A DNA stretch of 64,000 nucleotides from Prorocentrum cordatum. Its lineage: Eukaryota; Sar; Dinophyceae; Prorocentrales; Prorocentraceae. Below the pieces are notes generated by a model. It ran no database searches, had not been told where the DNA came from, and was given only the letters and a program-made list of their open reading frames with translations. Both the position numbers and the translations under genes were made by a program. The DNA is taken from the NCBI GenBank assembly GCA_963575745.1, contig CAUYUJ010000891.1, forward strand, positions 1,360,993 to 1,424,992, read 5' to 3'. Positions 60,880 through 64,000 of the stretch are shown in pieces; positions within the stretch are counted from its first letter, which is position 1; every line of letters begins with the position of its first letter.

Positions 60880-61545
60880 TGGGGGGCAGGCCCGGGGCCC
60901 ACAAACAGGTGCCCCGACCCCCCATGAGAGGACGGGGCGGCCGGGGAGGCACAAAATAGTGCAGGAGGGCCTCCAGAGGCTCCCAAGACGGCCAAAGCGG
61001 GCCCGGAGTCGCCGAAAGACCGCTCCAGGACGCCCAAGATAAGCCCAAGACGGCCCGAGAGGCCTCCCAAGGCACTCCACGACGCTTCAAGACGCCTCTC
61101 CAGAGCGCTTCAAGATGCCGAAATCGTCAATTTCACAAAGGTTTGGGAACGATTTTTGGCCTTCCAGCCTGTTCGGCTGTCCGACGTTCCAAGACGGCTC
61201 AATAGGCCCCCAAGAGCGCCCCAAGACGGCCCCAGAGGCGCCCAAGACAGCCCAAGAGAGCACCAAAACAGCCCCAACATGCGCCCAAGAGAGGGACCAC
61301 GACTTCAAAATTCGACCCTCCCGCTTGAAGAGTGTCCCAGGAGGCCCCAAGGAGCCCCCAAGAGGCCCCAGGAGGCCCCCAAGAGGCACCCAGAAGGCCC
61401 AAACGAGGCCTCAAGAGGCCACACAACGGTCCAAAACGGCTACCGAGAAGCTGCGAAACTGCCTTTACGACGTCCCCGACAGGCCAAGCACGAGATCCAA
61501 ACCAACACCCATGAGGCCTCTGACCCACCACCCAGGGCACGGTGG
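60880..61545. repeat. Long dispersed repeat D, copy 2
   Basis: Starts CTGGGGGGCAGGCCCGGGG and follows copy 1 through GGACGGGGCGGCCGGGGAGG, CCGAAAGACCGCTCCAGGAC, CTTTTCGGCTGTCCGACG-like and GCTACCGAGAAGCTGCGAAA landmarks with scattered substitutions and small gaps, about 3.93 kb from copy 1. Confidence 0.85.
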
Positions 61546-62344
61546 CGGGACCAGGGACAGCACTTGTGCACAGCACGTTCCGGTGGGAGCCTTCCGGAAC
61601 ACACATTCCAAGATGAGGAAGATCACGAGGAGAGAGAGCTGGAGTGGGAGGAGGAGGAGGGGGACGAGGAGGAGGATGAGGATGAGGATGAGGAGGAGCA
61701 GGAGGAGGCGGACGGGAACGACGACAGTGAGGACGACGACGATGCAGGATGATGATGCTGCCACGACGACAAATGTGACGACGTCAACGATTACCGCGAC
61801 TGTTTTTGTGTTGATGATGGTGGTGCTCTTGCGTGTCATGGTGATGGTGATTGCGATGATGCGGGAGCAGGATCACGGGCCTATCTTGGGCCACTCCTGA
61901 GACCATCTTGTAGCCCTCTTGGGCCTCTCTCGGGCCCCTCCTGAGCCTTCTTGGGGCTGTGACGAAGCCTTGGAAGGCTCCAGAAACCTCCAGAAGCGCC
62001 AAGAATGCACCACAAGTTCAACGCGAGCCCCCTTCCATATGCGAGAGTGCCTTGTGTTTTTGGATTGAAGCTTTAACGGCTTGAAGGAACCATCTCCGGG
62101 CCCTCTGGAACCTCCTCGGGACTTCTTCACATGAAACGGGGCACCGGGCCCAGGGCCCAGGGGCCACGACCTCTAGCACAAATGTGTTGCCCGGGGGCCC
62201 GGCTGGATCTTGAGGTGCCCAAAATCGCCTAGGAGGGCGGTCCGATGAGCGTCACGGCGGCCTCAGCCAGCCGACCACCACCCTGAAGACGGCTTCGACG
62301 GATCACGGGACGTCTCCAACGGCTCCAGAGGCTTCGCAGATGCT
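61546..62344. other. No gene seen; GGA tract
   Basis: A GGA/GATGAGGA tract at 61640-61710, a GATGATG stretch around 61740-61880, then a short reverse-strand CTTGGG field. Nothing coding supported. Confidence 0.5.
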
Positions 62345-62760
62345 TCTAAACTCTAAACCGTGCAATTTGCCCTCCACGAGGGCCCCGAGATGCAAAAAAT
62401 GCCCCTTTGCTTTCGTAACGCGTACATCCCCTAAGATCGCCCCTGCACGCCCCAAGAGGCCCCCCAGAGGGCGCCAAGACGGGTCCTAGGCCAGTCCCAG
62501 AGGCACCCAAGACGGCCCCAACGGCCTCCCAGAGGGCTCCAAGAGGAGCCCAAGATGGGGCAATCCAATTGGAATCGCGAGCCCCACGCCCCAAGAGGAC
62601 CCCCGAACCCCCCAAGAGGCCCCTAAGCAGCCAACAAGAGGCCTCCAAGACGTCTCGTAACCCGTGCAATTTGACCCCCCCGAGGGCCCCGAGATGCAAA
62701 AATGGCCCCATCCCCATTGTAAAACGTATATGTTGACCGCATTCGTGTTTTTCGTCGTCG
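62345..62760. repeat. Duplicated CGTGCAATTTGNCC segment, 305 bp apart
   Basis: The segment CGAGGGCCCCGAGATGCAAA and its flanks (GTGCAATTTG before, ATGGCCCC-like after) occur near 62360-62410 and again near 62664-62712. Confidence 0.75.
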
Positions 62761-62857
62761 CATCGTCCTTGAAAGCCTCGGGGGCCGGGGGGAGAGCGGG
62801 CCGGTGCCTGTTCCCTCAATGGGCGCCCGCACAGGGTCTGTTGGGGGGGTCCAGAGC

Positions 62858-63640
62858 TCCCGAGGCGGCCCGGGCCCGTCCCGAAACAGGCCACGACAGG
62901 CTAAGGGGACCCCGAGAGGGCCCAAGACGCTCCCAAGAGGCTCCGAAGACACCCAAGATGCCAGCAAGACAGCCGACGGGGACTCCAACACGCTCCAGGA
63001 CGGACTCAAGAGGCTCCCCAAGAGGGCCCGCTGAATTCATTAATTTCCGATTGTTTTTGAAGAATTTTGGCGTTCCCGTTTTTCCCGCCTCCCAGCGCTC
63101 CTTCACGGCCTCGGAGGCCCTTCAGATCGTGACGGCCCACGAGGCTCCAGAAGTGGGCCTCAAGACAAGACGGCCCAGGAGGCTCCCCAGACAACCCAAG
63201 TGTGCCCCAAGAGCGCCCCAAGACTGGGCCCAAAGGGGTACCGAAGCGGCCCAGGCCCGCCCCGAAGCAGGCCACGACAGGCTAAGGGGATCCCGAGAGG
63301 GCCCAAGACGCTCTCAAGAGACGCCGAAGACGCCCAAGGTGCCCTCAAGACGGCCGACGAGGACTCCAACACGCCCTAGGACGGACTCAAGAGGCTCCAC
63401 AAGAGGGCCCTGGGAGGCTGAATTCATATATTTTCCAAAGGTTTTTGAAGAATTTCGGGCGTTCTTGCTTTTCCCGTTTCCCAGCGCTCCCTCACGGCCT
63501 CGGAGGCCCTTCAGGTCGTGCCGGCCCACGAGGCCCCGGAAGAGGGCCCCAAGACGGCCCAGGAGGCCCTCCAGACAACCCAAGTGTGCCCCAAGAGCTC
63601 CCCAAGAGTGGGCCCAGAGGGGGACCGCCAACCGATATTT
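62858..63640. repeat. Tandem duplication, two units of about 390 bp
   Basis: Unit 1 (about 62858-63244) and unit 2 (about 63245-63640) share GCAGGCCACGACAGGCTAAG, GACTCCAACACGC, TTTTTGAAGAATTT, CCCAGCGCTCC, CTCGGAGGCCCTTCAG and CCAGACAACCCAAGTGTGCC in order. They are diverged by small indels and substitutions. Non-coding. Confidence 0.9.
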
Positions 63641-63784
63641 CGAGGTCTCCAGTCCTAGAGGCCCCCAGTAGGCCTCTGGATCCAATCACGAGTCTCCCAC
63701 GAAGCCCCGTGAGGCGCCCAAGAGGCCCCCAGGAAGCCCCACGAGACCTCCAGAGGGCTCCCAGGGAAAGCCCAAGAAGCCCCC

Positions 63785-63975
63785 CATCACACCCTAAGAA
63801 ATCATGTCCCCAGAAAGCCTTCCTGGGACATGGTTCATCATGGGCCCGAGAGTTCCCGGAGGCCCCCAAGGGCCTCCCAGGGAGCGCCCAAGAGGCCCCC
63901 CAACACACTCCAACAAATCATATCCCCAGAAAGCCTTTCGGGGGCATGGTTCACCATGGACCCGAGAGTCTCTGG
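63785..63975. repeat. Tandem duplication carrying the GAAAGCCTT palindrome
   Basis: Two units of about 115 bp, each with AATCATGTCCCCAGAAAGCC, a pairing right arm GGGACATGG / GGGGCATGG, CACCATGG or CATCATGG, and CCCGAGAGT. They relate to the palindromes at 58.5-58.8 kb. Confidence 0.8.
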
Positions 63976-64000
63976 AGGTTCCGAAGTACCATCACGCTAC

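Noticed and set aside
1-64000. tRNA, rRNA, 5S or SL RNA genes, and bacterial-type operons
   Set aside because: No cloverleaf with box elements, no rRNA core sequences and no leader followed by a GT donor were seen.
57000-64000. Gly/Leu/Trp-rich and Pro/Arg-rich frames of 80-330 codons
   Set aside because: All arise from the CCCAAGAGGCCCC-type field; similar frames are open on both strands at once.

Overview
The window reads as nuclear DNA of a dinoflagellate. The evidence is internal: relict copies of the dinoflagellate spliced leader at 6149, 45397 and (in tandem) 52415; introns with non-canonical GC and GA donors whose ends carry short direct repeats; an interstitial TTTAGGG telomere-type tract at 6525; and a 13-kb retroelement whose parts I recognise from memory as those of Symbiodiniaceae-type elements. 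Species cannot be assigned. All supported coding pieces lie on the + strand, as expected for dinoflagellate one-way gene arrays. Most long open frames here are translations of CTC, CAT or CG-rich repeats and were not annotated.

Layout. 1-11 kb: repeats (GATCGAG and GATCGATAGT minisatellites, long CTC tracts), a telomere-like tract joined to a 68-bp satellite, and several isolated exon-like islands. 11.8-12.9 kb: the clearest host gene, a fatty-acid elongase (ELO family) in three exons, one intron holding a small inverted-repeat element. 13-24 kb: microsatellites, dispersed repeat families, exon-like islands at 17.9 and 20.75 kb, and an array of about 90-bp units at 22.3-24.4 kb. 24.8-42.7 kb: four separated exons that fit a patatin-like phospholipase; the 13-kb retroelement (28.2-41.2 kb) lies inside its large third intron. 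43.4-44.9 kb: exons of one or two further genes, the last ending in a C-terminal hydrophobic tail. 45-56 kb: SL relicts, a palindromic array, an 89-bp tandem array, CAT/TCC tracts and exon-like islands at 53.6 and 53.9 kb. 56.3-64 kb: diverged duplications on a background of CCCAAGAGGCCCC-like sequence.

The retroelement has about 250-bp terminal direct repeats roughly 93% identical, a primer-binding-site-like TGG sequence after the 5' repeat, Gag with a damaged zinc knuckle, an RNA 2'-phosphotransferase (Tpt1/KptA)-like remnant, a RING-H2 finger, a retropepsin-like domain, two methyltransferase-like segments and an integrase. No reverse transcriptase or RNase H was found between the repeats. 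Stops and frameshifts show it is decayed. About 20 copies of a 15-base inverted repeat (type GCAGGGCAACCTGCT) run through it, nearly all read in the same phase as Ala-Gly-x-Pro-Ala, with variants that keep RNA pairing.

Two further themes are a family of 110-135 bp inverted-repeat elements (at least six copies, one wholly inside an elongase intron), which look introner-like, and spliced-leader relicts that point to reinsertion of mature mRNA copies.
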